DNA of 64,000 nucleotides from Streptomyces sp. TRM68367 (GTDB lineage: Bacteria; Actinomycetota; Actinomycetes; Streptomycetales; Streptomycetaceae), in assembly GCF_014495685.1 (NCBI RefSeq), contig NZ_JACTVI010000004.1, positions 1 to 64,000 of the forward strand, given 5' to 3'. The position numbers and the translations under genes are program-made. The number at the start of each line of letters is the position of its first letter. Within the stretch, counting starts at the first letter, position 1. Positions 19,391 through 27,701 of the stretch are shown here, piece by piece. The notes under the pieces were generated by a model that did not search any database, was not told the origin of the DNA, and saw only the letters and a program-made list of their open reading frames with translations.

Positions 19391-20406
19391 GGGGACACCT
19401 CCTGCCAGGGCCGGGCGGCGCGGTGTTGCCACCGGCCCGTCAGCCAGTGCCAGGTCGCCGCGGGCGGGATCAGCAGGCTCGTGACGAGCATCGTGTCGAC
19501 CTCGTACCGGGTGCGCGGGCCGGGCACGATCCGGGCCCAGGCGAACTCGGCGGTGCCCGCCGCCCAGCACAGCGCCGTGAGCAGCGCCCCGTCGCGCCGG
19601 CCGGCGGCCGCGAGGGCGCAGGCGGCGCCGGCGGCCGCGGTGATCGCGAGGTGGCGGCGGATCCGGCCGCGGGGCGCGGCCGCCATCTGCCACCAGTCAG
19701 GGCCGTGCAGGCGCAGCATCAGGGCGTCGTCGGCGTTGCCCCGCTGGGCCCGCACCGACACCCAGCGGTCGGCGGGGCGCACGGGGTGGCGGGTCGTGCG
19801 CTGCCCGCGGTGGATGCGCCAGCCGGCGTCGAGGACCCGCAGCGCGATGTCGGCGTCCTCCCGGAAGGCGCGCCGGAAGCGCTCGTCGAAGCCGCCGACC
19901 TGCTTCAGTGCCTCGGTGCGGTAGGCCATGTCGGCGGTGATCCACCGCGAGCCGGCCAGGGCAGCGGTGCAGCGCTCCCAGTCGGTGGGGCGGCGCCCGT
20001 GGGGCAGCGGTACCGTGATCACGCCCTGGATGGCGGCCGTGTCCGGCCGCGCCTCGGCCAGGTCGCGGGCGGCCTGCTCGCACCAGTGCGGTCCGACCTG
20101 GACGTCGTCGTCGAGGAAGACCACCCAGGGCGAGCGGACGGCCCGCAGGCCGGTGTTGCGCGCCGCGGTGGGTCCCCGGCCCCCGCTCTGCAGGACCGTG
20201 GTGCGGCTCCGCAGATCGCCGAGGACGGACAGCGGGTGCTCCAGCGGTGCGGGCTCGGGGTCCGGCCGGTCGTCGACGAGGACGATCTCCTCGGGCTGCG
20301 GCCCGGTCGCGGCGGCGAGCGCCGCCAGGCAGTCGGCGAGCGTGTCCCGCACCAGCGTCGGTACGACGACGGCGTAGGCGGACGGCTTCGGCGCGGACTC
20401 GGTCAT
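19387..20406 (-). CDS. family 2 glycosyltransferase
   Basis: This 339-residue GT2 enzyme transfers a sugar from an activated nucleotide donor. The GT-A fold shows VVVPTLVRD, EIVLVDDRPDPEP, GPTAARNTGLR and the metal site VVFLDDDVQVG. FREDADIALRVLDAGW supplies the acceptor-base region. A hydrophobic C-terminal part (AITAAAGAACALAAAG, then LVTSLLIPPAATWHWL) suggests membrane association. ATG 20406 overlaps the stop of the upstream fused relic as ATGA and has GGGAGGG upstream. The acceptor is unknown. Confidence 0.85.
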   Translation of the reverse strand: MTESAPKPSAYAVVVPTLVRDTLADCLAALAAATGPQPEEIVLVDDRPDPEPAPLEHPLSVLGDLRSRTTVLQSGGRGPTAARNTGLRAVRSPWVVFLDDDVQVGPHWCEQAARDLAEARPDTAAIQGVITVPLPHGRRPTDWERCTAALAGSRWITADMAYRTEALKQVGGFDERFRRAFREDADIALRVLDAGWRIHRGQRTTRHPVRPADRWVSVRAQRGNADDALMLRLHGPDWWQMAAAPRGRIRRHLAITAAAGAACALAAAGRRDGALLTALCWAAGTAEFAWARIVPGPRTRYEVDTMLVTSLLIPPAATWHWLTGRWQHRAARPWQEVSP

Positions 20407-20819
20407 GTGAACGCCCTCCCCCTGCGCACCGCGTACGGCCCGATCGCGAGCAGGTCGACGGGCGCGGAGCCGAAGCACTCCAGCGCGTCGCGGGGCGTGT
20501 CGACCATGGGCCGCCCGGCGGTGTTGAGGCTGGTGTTGACGACGGGCAGGCCGGTGCGCCGTTCGAAGGCGTCCAGCATGCGGGCCACGAGCGGCTCCCG
20601 GCGCTCGTCGACGGTCTGGATGTGGGCGGTGCCGTCGACGTGCACGACGGCGGGGATCCGGTCACGCCAGCTGGCTGCGACATCGTGCACGAACAGCATG
20701 TACGGGCTGGGCAGCACACCGGCTTCCGCGCCGTCCTCGAGCAGGCGTCCGCACATGTGGGACCCCACGAATCCGGCTCCTCCGGTCACCAGCGCCCGTC
20801 GCCACCCGTGTCCGTTCAC
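20403..20819 (-). pseudogene. chimeric relic: NAD-dependent epimerase N-terminus fused to carbamoyltransferase C-terminus
   Basis: This 138-residue frame starts at a GTG with GGAGG upstream. It opens with the Rossmann start of a sugar epimerase (RRALVTGGAGFVGSHMCGRL). Within ten residues it becomes the C-terminal domain of a NodU/CmcH-type carbamoyltransferase (PSPYMLFVHDVA, HVDGTAHIQTV, GLPVVNTSLNTAGRPMVDTP, LLAIGPYAV). Neither enzyme can work. The simplest origin is an in-frame deletion that removed the rest of the epimerase and the start of the carbamoyltransferase from a once longer sugar-modification operon that included the two GT2 genes. Confidence 0.8.
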
Positions 20820-20947
20820 GAGGCCCTCCACGCATCGCCGTCGGTCGGATGTCAGCGAGCGAGTACCCCACCGCTCGGCCACCTTTCATGATTTGGAGGG
20901 TATTGACGCATTAGCCGGTGATAGCCGATTTCGTCATAATTGGGTGT

Positions 20948-21343
20948 TCAGCGGTCGCGGTCGAGGAGTTCCTTGACGCCATGGGCGGTGAGCCTCAGCT
21001 CCTCCGGCGCACCGGCGTCGATCACCATCGAGAGCCGCTCGGAGGGCCAGCCGCGGGCGAGCGCGCCGAGCACCACGCTGCGGTGCCGCGTGATGTGCGG
21101 CATCGCATGTTCCAGGCGCGCCTGTGTGGTGAAGACGGGCACCAGCTCGGTGCCGTCGCGTTGTTCGTACACGGGCAGACTCAGAGCCTTGGGATCCGGG
21201 CCTTCCGCGTTGACGCCGGCCGGCACCAGGACCTCGCTCATGGCGAGCGTGTCCAGTGTCTCCTCATCGGCGCCGTCCGAGATGACGGCCCGCAGGGCCT
21301 GCTGAACGGCGGAGGCGGAGCTCCCGGGGTGCGAGTCAGTCAT
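20948..21343 (-). CDS. SseB-family protein
   Basis: This 131-residue cytoplasmic protein is related to the SseB N-terminal domain. The pattern of a short helical lead followed by VLVPAGVNAEG, KALSLPVYEQRDGTELVPVFTTQARLE (key residues LPVYE and VPVFT) and a C-terminal MVIDAGAPEELRLT block fits that family. The function of actinobacterial SseB-like proteins is not defined. ATG 21343 was chosen because it has a GGGACG site upstream. A small 7-bp hairpin lies at 21371-21389 in its leader. Confidence 0.7.
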   Translation of the reverse strand: MTDSHPGSSASAVQQALRAVISDGADEETLDTLAMSEVLVPAGVNAEGPDPKALSLPVYEQRDGTELVPVFTTQARLEHAMPHITRHRSVVLGALARGWPSERLSMVIDAGAPEELRLTAHGVKELLDRDR

Positions 21344-21498
21344 GGTTCGTCCCATCGCCAGGTCGGACGTGCTCCACTTCGTGTGGAGCCGGTCTCGGTT
21401 ATGCAGTGCAGACAAGCTGTCGGACGAGGAGCGGACGCGAGCCGCGCAGGAAGGCGAGAAGTAAAGTGCTCCTCCACTCACCGGGGGCGGTCCGCAGG

Positions 21499-21762
21499 TC
21501 AGCGGCGCAGCTTCACCCGGCTCAGCGCCGCGACGCCGAAGGCGGCCAGAGCGATCTGGAAGATCCATTCGACCCAGTCGACGCCCTTGGTGTCGGCGAC
21601 ACCGAAGGCCGCGGCGATGGCCGAGCCCACCAGGGCCGCCACGATGCCGACCAGGACCGTCCGCAGCATGCCGATCCGCTGGCGTCCCGGCACGACCAGC
21701 CTGCCGAGCACGCCGATCACGATGCCGACCACGATCGCGCTGATGATGCCCGAGATCTCCAT
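21499..21762 (-). CDS. GlsB/YeaQ/YmgE family stress-response membrane protein
   Basis: This 87-residue protein has three predicted membrane helices. Its first helix carries the typical IISAIVVGIVIGVLGRLVVPG pattern (glycine-zipper GIVIGVLGRL), and further Gly-rich helices follow. The family is common in general stress regulons, and its molecular function is not established. It is divergent from the small basic protein at 21853. Confidence 0.85.
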   Translation of the reverse strand: MEISGIISAIVVGIVIGVLGRLVVPGRQRIGMLRTVLVGIVAALVGSAIAAAFGVADTKGVDWVEWIFQIALAAFGVAALSRVKLRR

Positions 21763-21852
21763 GACTCCTCACTTCATCCCGTTGTGTGTCGGGCTCCGGG
21801 TGCCCGCGACGGGCAGGACCAGTCGCATGACCAGTCAAGGGAGTTGTTGACC

Positions 21853-21969
21853 ATGGACAACGACAAGCGCAGGAATGCCTATCTCCGCCAGTCCGGCCGC
21901 AAGGACGTGACACCCCGGCAGCGACGCCGTCTCGCCAAGAAGGCCGGACAGGGCAAGGGAAAGGGATGA
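21853..21969 (+). CDS. 38-residue highly basic small protein
   Basis: ATG 21853 is preceded by GGGAG. The product MDNDKRRNAYLRQSGRKDV continues with TPRQRRRLAKKAGQGKGKG. About 40 percent of residues are Lys or Arg, and the chain is probably helical and nucleic-acid or ribosome binding. I recall similar short proteins with a YLRQTGR-like and TPRQRRR-like signature in actinobacteria, so I consider it a genuine gene. The upstream part of the longer frame is out of character and was not used. Confidence 0.65.
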   Translation: MDNDKRRNAYLRQSGRKDVTPRQRRRLAKKAGQGKGKG

Positions 21970-22114
21970 GATCCCCGGCCACCACGTCCGTCAGCGTCTG
22001 AGGGCCGGTGAAACGCCGCTGCCCCTGCTGGCGTCGGCTCCGCTCGTCGGGGAACTCCGTAACGTGGCAGGAAGGGACGGGCCGACCGCCCTCCGGTTCG
22101 CGGGAGGCCGACAC

Positions 22115-23827
22115 ATGACGGACGCCGAGGCAGCGGGCACGGCCGGCGCGCGGCCCGGCGGCCATGGCCGGGAGGCGCTCGCCGGGGCCCTCGACGCCCT
22201 GGGCTGCGGCGCCATTCTGGCGGACGACCGGGGCCACATCGTCGGCGTCAACGCGCGGGCCGAACAGCTGCTGGACCGCACCGCCGCGGACCTGGTGGGC
22301 CAGGACGCCCACGAGCTGCTGCACCGCAACCGCCACGGCGAGCCCATGCCGCGGGCCCAGTGCCGGATCCGGGAGACACTCCTGGCCGAACGCACGGCAC
22401 AGGGCGCCGGCGAGTGGCTGGAACGCGGCGACGGCTCCTTGCTGGCGGTGTCGTGGCTGGCCACTGCCTGCTCCCTCGGCGACCGGCCCACCACCCTGGT
22501 GCTCTTCCACCCCGCTGACGGCGCCGAGCCGCCCGCCGAGCGGCGGGAGCAGCCCACCGGCACGCTCTCGGAGCTGGAGCGCCTCGCCCTGCTCGCCGAG
22601 ACGACCACGCTGTTGACGTCCACCCTCGACGTCGACGAGGCGCTGCGCAGACTGACAAGCCTGGTGGTGCCGCGCCTGGCGGACTGGGCCGTCATCGATC
22701 TGATCAACGAGCAGGACGAGGTGTGGCGCCTGACCGTCGCGCACGCGGAGAGCGGCGGGCTCGTACACCGGGACGACCTCCAGGGGCCGATGCCGCCGGT
22801 GCCCGAGGAGTCCCCGATGCCCCTGTCCCGGGCCCTGCGCGGCGTCGCGTCCTCCCTGGCCGGACCGGAGACCTACCAGGGCCCGCCGGACTCGGGCATC
22901 GCGGAGGAGCAGCGCCGCCTGTTCGACGCGACCGGCATGCACTCGACCGTCACCGCCCCGATCCACAGTCTGCGGGAGGTCATGGGAGCGCTGACCCTGG
23001 GCCGCTCCGAGCGGCCCGAGCCGTTCACCGCGGCCGACATCGCGCTGCTGGAGGACATCACCCGCCGGGCCGGTCTCGCCCTGGACAACGCGCGGCTGTA
23101 CGAGCGGCAGCGCAAGGTCGCCGAGACCATGCAGCGCCATCTGCTGCCCCAGCTGCCGCGCGTGCCGGAACTGCGGATGACCGCCCGCTACCTGCCCGCG
23201 CCCGACTCCTCACAGGTCGGCGGCGACTGGTACGACGCCTTCACCCTGACGGACGGCGCCACGGCCCTGGCGATCGGGGACGTCGTCGGCCACGACCTGG
23301 ACGCGGCGGCCGGCATGGCCCAGCTGCGCAACATGCTGCGCGCCTACGCCTGGTCGCAGCAGGAGCCGCCGAGCCGGATCGTCCAGCGGCTGGACCTCGC
23401 GGCCCTGCACATCGCCGAGGTCTCCATGGCCACCATGATCTTCGCCCGGCTGACCGTGTCCGACGACGGGCGGTGCACGCTGTGCTGGACCAACGCCGGC
23501 CACCCGCCGCCGCTGCTGGTCACCCGTGACGGTGCGGCCCGCTACCTCACCGAGGGCCACGGGGTGCTGCTGGGCATCGCGGCCGACCAGGACCGGGCCG
23601 ACGCGACGGCGGACCTGCCGCCCGGATCCACCCTGCTGCTGTACACCGACGGTCTGGTGGAGTCCCCGGGCGACTCCATCGACGACGGTCTGCACCGGCT
23701 GCGGCGGCACGCCGCGTCCCTGGCCCGCCGCCCCCTGGAGTCCTTCACCGACCGCCTGCTGGAGCGGGCCCGCCCGCCCCACAACGAGGACGACGTCGCC
23801 CTGCTGGTGGTGCGCATCCCCCGCTGA
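22115..23827 (+). CDS. PAS-GAF-SpoIIE (PP2C-type) serine phosphatase
   Basis: This 570-residue signalling protein contains a PAS-like segment (residues about 20-130), a GAF domain (about 150-320) and a SpoIIE/RsbU phosphatase domain (about 340-570). The phosphatase metal residues are seen in GGDWYDAF, IGDVVGHDLDAA, YTDGLVES and NEDDVALLVVR. Such proteins dephosphorylate anti-anti-sigma factors. A group 2 sigma factor lies 1 kb downstream but no anti-sigma gene is present. ATG 22115 has GGGAGG 8 nt upstream. Confidence 0.9.
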   Translation: MTDAEAAGTAGARPGGHGREALAGALDALGCGAILADDRGHIVGVNARAEQLLDRTAADLVGQDAHELLHRNRHGEPMPRAQCRIRETLLAERTAQGAGEWLERGDGSLLAVSWLATACSLGDRPTTLVLFHPADGAEPPAERREQPTGTLSELERLALLAETTTLLTSTLDVDEALRRLTSLVVPRLADWAVIDLINEQDEVWRLTVAHAESGGLVHRDDLQGPMPPVPEESPMPLSRALRGVASSLAGPETYQGPPDSGIAEEQRRLFDATGMHSTVTAPIHSLREVMGALTLGRSERPEPFTAADIALLEDITRRAGLALDNARLYERQRKVAETMQRHLLPQLPRVPELRMTARYLPAPDSSQVGGDWYDAFTLTDGATALAIGDVVGHDLDAAAGMAQLRNMLRAYAWSQQEPPSRIVQRLDLAALHIAEVSMATMIFARLTVSDDGRCTLCWTNAGHPPPLLVTRDGAARYLTEGHGVLLGIAADQDRADATADLPPGSTLLLYTDGLVESPGDSIDDGLHRLRRHAASLARRPLESFTDRLLERARPPHNEDDVALLVVRIPR

Positions 23828-23865
23828 CCCCGGCCCGTCCGCTCCGGCGTACGAGAGGAACCCGC

Positions 23866-24719
23866 ATGGGCGAACTGCTCGCGTGAGCCTCCGCGTCGTG
23901 CTTCGGCATCACCCACTTCGTCAACGGGCTGGTCTCCTACCGCACCGGCGGAGTGACGGTGGCGCTGCACGCCTACCTGGGCGGCACCGCGCTGAGTGTC
24001 GCCGCGGTGCCCTCGCCGGACACGGCAGCCCGTCCGCCGCGGACCTGGGCTGGGGTGTGCTGTCCGGAGCCGGTACCGGGATCGGGGTCGCCTTCCTCTA
24101 CCGCGCGCTGGCGAAAGGCGCGATGAGCATCGTCGTACCGGTGAGCGACGTGACGACGGTGGCGCTGCCGGTGCTGGCCGGGCTCGCGCTGCTCGGCGAG
24201 CGGCCGACGGCCCTCGCCCTGGTCGGCATCGCCGCCGCGTTCCCCGCGCTGTGGCTGGTCTCCCGCGGCCCGGAGTCCGTACGGCCGCCCGGTCCGGCGG
24301 GCGGCCGGCGCAGCTCGGCGGTGGCCGACGCCCTGGTCGCGGGCGTCGGCTTCGCGGTGCAGTTCCTCGCGATGGCCCGGGTCCCGGAGGGTACCGGGCT
24401 GTGGCCGGTGGCGGCGAGCCGGGTGGCGTCGGTCGTCCTCATCAGCGGCCTGCTCGCCGGCCAGGGAGCGCCCTGGGGGCTGCGGTCGCGGCAGGCCGCC
24501 GCGGCTGCCGGAGCGGGGGCGCTCGGGACCCTCGCCATCCTGCTCTACCTCGCGGCGACCCGGCAGCAGCTGGTGGCCGTGGCCAACGTCCTGGCCGCGC
24601 TCTACCCGGCCGTACCGGTCCTGCTCGCCATGGTCTTCCTGCGCGAGCGCACGACCGCGGCCCGGACGCTCGGTCTGCTGCGCGCCGCGGCGGCCATCGC
24701 ACTCATCGCCCTCGCCTGA
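23866..24719 (+). pseudogene. EamA/DMT-type transporter, disrupted
   Basis: Starting at ATG 23866 (GAGAGG upstream), the frame reads MGELLA, then TGA at 23884-23886, then continues ASASCFGITHFVNGLVSYR... with clear EamA character. A frameshift near 24005 moves the remaining helices (DLGWGVLSGAGTGIGVAFLY onward) into another frame, which is open to the stop at 24719. The rest of the transporter, with paired EamA repeats, is well preserved. Two lesions make this a recent pseudogene or an artefact. Confidence 0.8.
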
Positions 24720-24781
24720 AGCTCGCCCTCGCCTGAAGCGCTGGGCCGGCCAGGCGCGGGTTTCGGGCGTTCGGGGCGCGG

Positions 24782-25783
24782 TCAGCTCGCCCACTCCCGC
24801 AACCGCTGCCCTGTCTCGGCCCGCAGCCGGCCGAGGGACTGCTTCTCCAGCTGACGCACGCGTTCACGCGTGAGGCCCACGCGTTTCGCCACCTGTTCGA
24901 GGGTGCGCTGCTGCCCGTCGTGCAGGCCGTAACGCAGGCTGAGGATCATGGCCTCGCGGGGTGCGAGCGTGCCGACGGCCTCCCGCAGGTCGGCCGCGAG
25001 CGCCCGGTACTCGGCGACGTCCGCGGCCTGGAGCACCTCCGTGTCGGGGATGAGGTCGCCGACCACGGTCTGGCCGGTCTCGTCCACGGGCGTGTCCAGG
25101 CTGACGGCGTCCCGTCCGACGCGGCGCATCCAGCTGACCCGGTCCTCGGCGAACCCGCTGTCCCGGCCGACCTCCTCGGCGGTGGGCTCGCGGCCGAGGT
25201 GCAGTTGGAGGCGCCGTTCGACCTTGCCGAGCTTGTGCAGCTCCTCCACGACGTGCATGGGCAGCCGTACCGTACGGGCGTGCTGGGCCAGGCCCCGCTC
25301 GATCGCCTGCCGGATCCACCAGGTGGCGTAGGTGGAGAACTTGAAGCCCTTGGTGTGGTCGAACTTCTCCACTGCCCGGATCAGCCCCAGGTTTCCCTCC
25401 TGGATGACGTCAAGAAGCGGCATACCCCGGTGGGCGTGCCGCTTGGCCATCGCCACCACGAGGCGGAGGTTGGCCCGGATCATGTGGTCCTTGGCCGCCA
25501 GGCCGTCCCGTTCGACGGCCTCCAGTTGCCGGTGCCGCTCCGGCAGCAGGCCGGGTTCGCCGACGTCGGCCTGCTCCAGCTCCTCCATGGCGTGCACGCC
25601 GGCCTCGATCCGCCGGGCGAGGCGCGCCTCGTCCTCAGCGGTGAGCAGCGGGGTCGCGGCGATCTGGGCCAGGTACCGGCCGAGGAGATCCGGTTCCTCG
25701 CCGGGTTCGGGAACCCGGTTCCGCGACCGCGAGCGGGCGGAAGCGCGGCGGTCCGCCATGGGCATCTGTGCCGGGGCAGCCAT
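24782..25783 (-). CDS. group 2 RNA polymerase sigma factor (HrdD/HrdC-like)
   Basis: This 333-residue sigma-70-family factor lacks the long region 1.1. Region 1.2 is DLLGRYLAQIAATPLLTAED. Region 2 includes IRANLRLVVAMAKRH and the core/-10 helices DVIQEGNLGLIRAV and FSTYATWWIRQAI. Region 4 ends with TLEQVAKRVGLTRERVRQLE, the -35 helix-turn-helix. Length and sequence fit Streptomyces HrdD or HrdC rather than essential HrdB. ATG 25783 has GGAGGG 8 nt upstream. Confidence 0.92.
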   Translation of the reverse strand: MAAPAQMPMADRRASARSRSRNRVPEPGEEPDLLGRYLAQIAATPLLTAEDEARLARRIEAGVHAMEELEQADVGEPGLLPERHRQLEAVERDGLAAKDHMIRANLRLVVAMAKRHAHRGMPLLDVIQEGNLGLIRAVEKFDHTKGFKFSTYATWWIRQAIERGLAQHARTVRLPMHVVEELHKLGKVERRLQLHLGREPTAEEVGRDSGFAEDRVSWMRRVGRDAVSLDTPVDETGQTVVGDLIPDTEVLQAADVAEYRALAADLREAVGTLAPREAMILSLRYGLHDGQQRTLEQVAKRVGLTRERVRQLEKQSLGRLRAETGQRLREWAS

Positions 25784-25885
25784 CCGTACGACCCTCCGTC
25801 CCCTGTCGTTCCGGGGTGTTCCGGGTACCCGGCGCGTCCCGGGCGAACCGGACGCCGGCCCTGGCACCGCGCGCCGGGAGCCCGG

Positions 25886-26272
25886 TCAGGCGAGTTCGGC
25901 GTGCCCGAAGAGTTCGGCGTACCCGGCCGGGAGGGCGCTGATCAGCCTGTTCAGCTCCCCGCCCGACACGGTGTTGCCGAGCGTGCTGAGCACGGTCTCG
26001 GCGTGGCGGCGGGCGGTCTCCTCGTCGTCGTCGGCGGCGGTCGCCACCTGGTGGACGAACTCCTGGACACCCCAGGTCCGTCCCTCGGTGCCCACGCCGG
26101 TGATGAATTCGCCGATCTCCGTGGGCAGTTGGTCCGCCAGATGGTCCGCGACGGACGGTGGCAGGCGTTCACCGAGAGTGGCCAGTACGGCTTCGGTGAC
26201 GCGCGCCGCCTCGTCGACGTTCTCGTACTCGCCCTGCTTGCGGACGTCGGCCAGGAATTCCCGATAGATCAT
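25886..26272 (-). CDS. DUF2267 domain protein
   Basis: This 128-residue all-helical protein has the DUF2267 pattern: two similar halves (ARVTEAVLATLGERLPPSVADHL and ARRHAETVLSTLGNTVSGGEL) each ending in a short loop before LP. Function is unknown. DUF2267 genes often sit with stress genes, as here beside the sigma factor and hemerythrin. ATG 26272 has GGAG 6-7 nt upstream; an earlier ATG at 26284 is possible. Confidence 0.8.
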   Translation of the reverse strand: MIYREFLADVRKQGEYENVDEAARVTEAVLATLGERLPPSVADHLADQLPTEIGEFITGVGTEGRTWGVQEFVHQVATAADDDEETARRHAETVLSTLGNTVSGGELNRLISALPAGYAELFGHAELA

Positions 26273-26426
26273 GAGTCGCTCCATAGATCGGAAAGGCGTC
26301 CACGGCGGTCCCCGTGCGAACGGTCGGGTACCCATACCGGGCTATAACGTACTTTTCATGTATTTTTCGGGTGCGGACGGGGTGGGTACCCGGTGACCAC
26401 CGCCCCCGCACAGCGGAGCGCCCGCC

Positions 26427-26987
26427 ATGCAGGACCGAGCGAACATCATCACCGAACTGACTGCATCCCACCGGAGGGTGGAAGAGGCCCTCGCCCGGGT
26501 CCAGTCCCTGCCGGGCGACGATCCCCGGCGCAGGGACCGCCTCAAGGAGGCCACCCTGGCGCTGGTGTGCCAGGCTGTGGCGCAGGAGCGCCATCTGCAC
26601 CCGGCGGTGCGACGGTACGTCCCAGAAGGCGAGCGCCTCGTACGGCAGGAGGTCACCGAAGAGCTGCGCATGGAAGAGGTGCTCAAGGACCTGGAGTTCA
26701 CCGACACCGACAGCGGGGAGTTCGCTCCCCTGCTGCGGCGGCTGATCACGCGGGTCCACCGCCACGCCGTGTACGAGGAGACGGCCGTCTTCCCCGAGCT
26801 GCGCAGGGGCGCACGGCCCAAGGTGCTGGCAGCCCTCGGCAAGGAGGTCCGCCGGACCGAGGACAACGCCGCCGAGCTGCGGGAGCGGCTGAGCCACCCG
26901 CCCCGTCCGGATCTGGTCGACCGGGCCCGGGATGCCTTCGAACAGTCGCGTCCGCTTCCCGTTCCCGCGGAGGCGGGAGACCTGTAG
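26427..26987 (+). CDS. hemerythrin HHE domain protein
   Basis: This 186-residue four-helix protein carries the hemerythrin cation-binding pattern: SHRRVEE near residue 14, ERHLHPAVRR near 55, and RVHRHAVYEE near 110 (HxxxE). It probably binds a di-iron centre and senses or scavenges oxygen, nitric oxide or peroxide. It is divergent from the DUF2267 gene, with a 154-bp AT-richer promoter region between them. Confidence 0.85.
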   Translation: MQDRANIITELTASHRRVEEALARVQSLPGDDPRRRDRLKEATLALVCQAVAQERHLHPAVRRYVPEGERLVRQEVTEELRMEEVLKDLEFTDTDSGEFAPLLRRLITRVHRHAVYEETAVFPELRRGARPKVLAALGKEVRRTEDNAAELRERLSHPPRPDLVDRARDAFEQSRPLPVPAEAGDL

Positions 26988-27083
26988 GCCGTTGTGGTCA
27001 CGGCGCGTCATCGGCGGTGACGCGTCCGCCCCGCGGACGAACCGGTCGGTGAAGTCACCGTGCCCATAGGGTAGTTGGAGCCG

Positions 27084-27509
27084 ATGTCGGTCGCACTGTT
27101 GGCGGCGCTCGCCGGAGGAGCCGGCGGAGAGGCCGGCCGACAGGCGTGGGCAGGGCTGAGCTCCCTGGTGCGGCGCCCGTTCCGGCGGCAGGACGACAAC
27201 TCCGATACTCCGGCCGTGAGTTCAGGAGAGGCCGAGCGGGCCCGGCTGACGGAGTCCCCGGGCGATACGGCGCGGGCCCAGGCGCTGAGCACGGCACTGG
27301 CGGTGCGGGCCGCCCTGGACGCGGAGTTCCACGCCGGTCTGCAGCGGTGGCGCGATATGGCCGAGCCGCTGGACACCGGGAACGTCCAGAACGTGATCAC
27401 CGGAGGCTCCAAGGGCCCGGTGATCCAGGGCCGCGACTTCTCCGGAATCAACATCAACACGCCGCCACCGGGTGCGGCCAGTCCCGGTTCGCACCGCACG
27501 GAGCAGTGA
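27084..27509 (+). CDS. small protein with C-terminal amyloid-signalling-like motif
   Basis: This 141-residue protein has a short Gly/Ala-rich hydrophobic N-terminus (LLAALAGGAGGEAGRQAWAG), a charged middle and a C-terminal block VQNVITGGSKGPVIQGRDFS followed by GININTP. The N-x-I-x-G...GPVIQ-G-R-D-x-x-G pattern resembles RHIM-like bacterial amyloid signalling motifs found near NLR and conflict proteins in Streptomyces. No partner effector or NLR gene is adjacent. The start is uncertain (ATG 27084 or TTG 27075). Confidence 0.6.
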   Translation: MSVALLAALAGGAGGEAGRQAWAGLSSLVRRPFRRQDDNSDTPAVSSGEAERARLTESPGDTARAQALSTALAVRAALDAEFHAGLQRWRDMAEPLDTGNVQNVITGGSKGPVIQGRDFSGININTPPPGAASPGSHRTEQ

Positions 27510-27701
27510 TCGTGACGCCGCCGCCCGTGTTCACGTTCTCCTCCGGACTTGGGGGGCGGACGGCAGGACGGTCAGACCGACACGGCGGGCTGCTGTCCGG
27601 CGAGCCGGATCATCTTTGGTGCAGGCGACCGTGAGCCCCAGGCAGCGCTCGGCGGCACCCTCTCGTGGCGTGTGAGCAACGACCGTACGGCGGCGCGCAG
27701 T

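Noticed and set aside
22723..23529. Arg-rich plus-strand frame inside the phosphatase
   Set aside because: Alternative-frame shadow; the SpoIIE frame holds all the metal motifs.
26380..26395. GGGTAC as a sigma-B-type promoter for hemerythrin or DUF2267
   Set aside because: The upstream GNNT element does not occur at the accepted 14-16-bp spacing on either strand.
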